DNA from: Caldifarciminota bacterium
GTDB taxonomy: Bacteria > Hydrothermota > Tepidihabitantia > Tepidihabitantales > Tepidihabitantaceae
Length of the DNA stretch: 6,389 nucleotides
Direction: 5' to 3'
Assembly: GCA_016935775.1 (NCBI GenBank)
Contig: JAFGQF010000160.1
Span: 1 to 6,389 of the forward strand
The notes beneath the pieces are model-generated. The model did not search any database, had not been told where the DNA came from, and was given only the letters and a program-made list of their open reading frames with translations. The position numbers and the translations under genes were made by a program. Below are positions 5,906 through 6,389 of this stretch, one piece after another. Numbering within the stretch: the first letter of the stretch is position 1; each line of letters opens with the position of its first letter.

Positions 5906-6389
5906 TGCCGCCCCCCTCCGAGCCAGCCGCGCTCGATGCCGAGGATTATCTTCAGCGACGTGCCGATGATGCCGAGCGCGACCCCGAAGAGGATGCCGCG
6001 CTTGGCCGCCATTGACGGCACGTCGAGCAGCCACTGGGCGATGTCGGGCAGGCGGGGCCAGATCGCCGCGCCGATCGGCACCATCCCGATCATCACGATG
6101 AAGGCCGCGATCAGCAGCAGCGTCGCTTCCTTGTTGCGGGCCCGGAACGCCCGGTAGGCGGCCGATGCCATGTAGAACGCCAGCGTGGCGAACATCGTCG
6201 CGCCCAGCGGCACCATCAGGTTCTCGTACAGCGTCTGCATGTGGAACGAGAAGCTGCCGACGCTGGTCGGGATCAGCTTGGGCGCGTTCGGGTCAACCCC
6301 GCCCAGGAGCCCTACCGCCGCCATCACCGTCATCCCCACGAGCGCCACCACCGAGTAGCCCCAGCCCGACGCCCGGCGCCGGACCTTCA
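5902..6389 (-). CDS. Four-helix inner-membrane protein of unknown function, cut at window end
   Basis: The reading frame is open to the last base. From the first full codon (Lys, 6387-6385) it gives 161 residues with about four membrane helices: near 12-30, 57-78, 89-110 and 131-150. The basic start KVRRR before the first helix puts the N-terminus in the cytoplasm. Charged loops include RAFRARNKEA (79-88) between helices 2 and 3, and GIERGWLGGG (150-159) at the tail. The two last bases of the window read xTG in frame, directly before Lys-Val-Arg, so the true start may be the codon that straddles the window edge and the protein would lack only Met. An internal GTG at 6351 is an alternative, but it would remove the basic segment. 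The gene overlaps the next by ATGA. I recognise no named family; it looks like the first of three linked membrane genes. Confidence 0.85.
   Translation of the reverse strand, partial: KVRRRASGWGYSVVALVGMTVMAAVGLLGGVDPNAPKLIPTSVGSFSFHMQTLYENLMVPLGATMFATLAFYMASAAYRAFRARNKEATLLLIAAFIVMIGMVPIGAAIWPRLPDIAQWLLDVPSMAAKRGILFGVALGIIGTSLKIILGIERGWLGGGRQ

Noticed and set aside
5126..6157. 343-residue open frame antisense to the membrane genes
   Set aside because: It is Arg/His/Pro-rich low-complexity sequence; the opposite strand encodes clear membrane helices with overlapping starts and stops.

Overview
The window is a dense, GC-rich bacterial segment with two convergent gene blocks and almost no free intergenic DNA. 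A large-form GreA fusion and a Wzi-type outer-membrane protein with a signal peptide suggest a double-membrane bacterium. The overall look fits an uncultivated GC-rich lineage of the FCB / WOR-3 type, but that placement is inferred from gene style and no marker here proves it.

Left block, plus strand: about 245 bases without a convincing gene end in a sigma70-like promoter (209-236) placed so close to the first ATG that the mRNA would be leaderless or nearly so. It drives a 638-residue protein (246-2162) whose last ~150 residues are a complete GreA transcript-cleavage factor and whose first ~480 residues are an extra, mostly helical region. The stop codon of this gene overlaps the start of tsaC (2162-2818), the threonylcarbamoyl-AMP synthase of tRNA t6A synthesis, so the two genes look translationally coupled.

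Right block, minus strand, read from the window edge leftwards: a four-helix membrane protein cut by the window end (5902-6389), a protein with one helix at each end and a large extracytoplasmic alpha/beta-looking domain (5057-5905), a six-helix membrane protein (4410-5057), and a Wzi-like outer-membrane beta-barrel protein (2815-4395). Junctions are ATGA, TGATG and a 14-base gap, so this is almost certainly one operon. The three inner-membrane proteins match no family with a known function that I can name. Together they look like a conserved envelope module of unknown job and are the most interesting content here.

Two smaller structures stand out. The start of the Wzi-like gene lies in three 9-bp tandem units that hold two in-frame ATGs and can form two mutually exclusive hairpins between the Shine-Dalgarno site and the second ATG. 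The two convergent blocks meet at a CTAG that is the TAG stop codon of both tsaC and the Wzi-like gene, leaving no room for a terminator between them.
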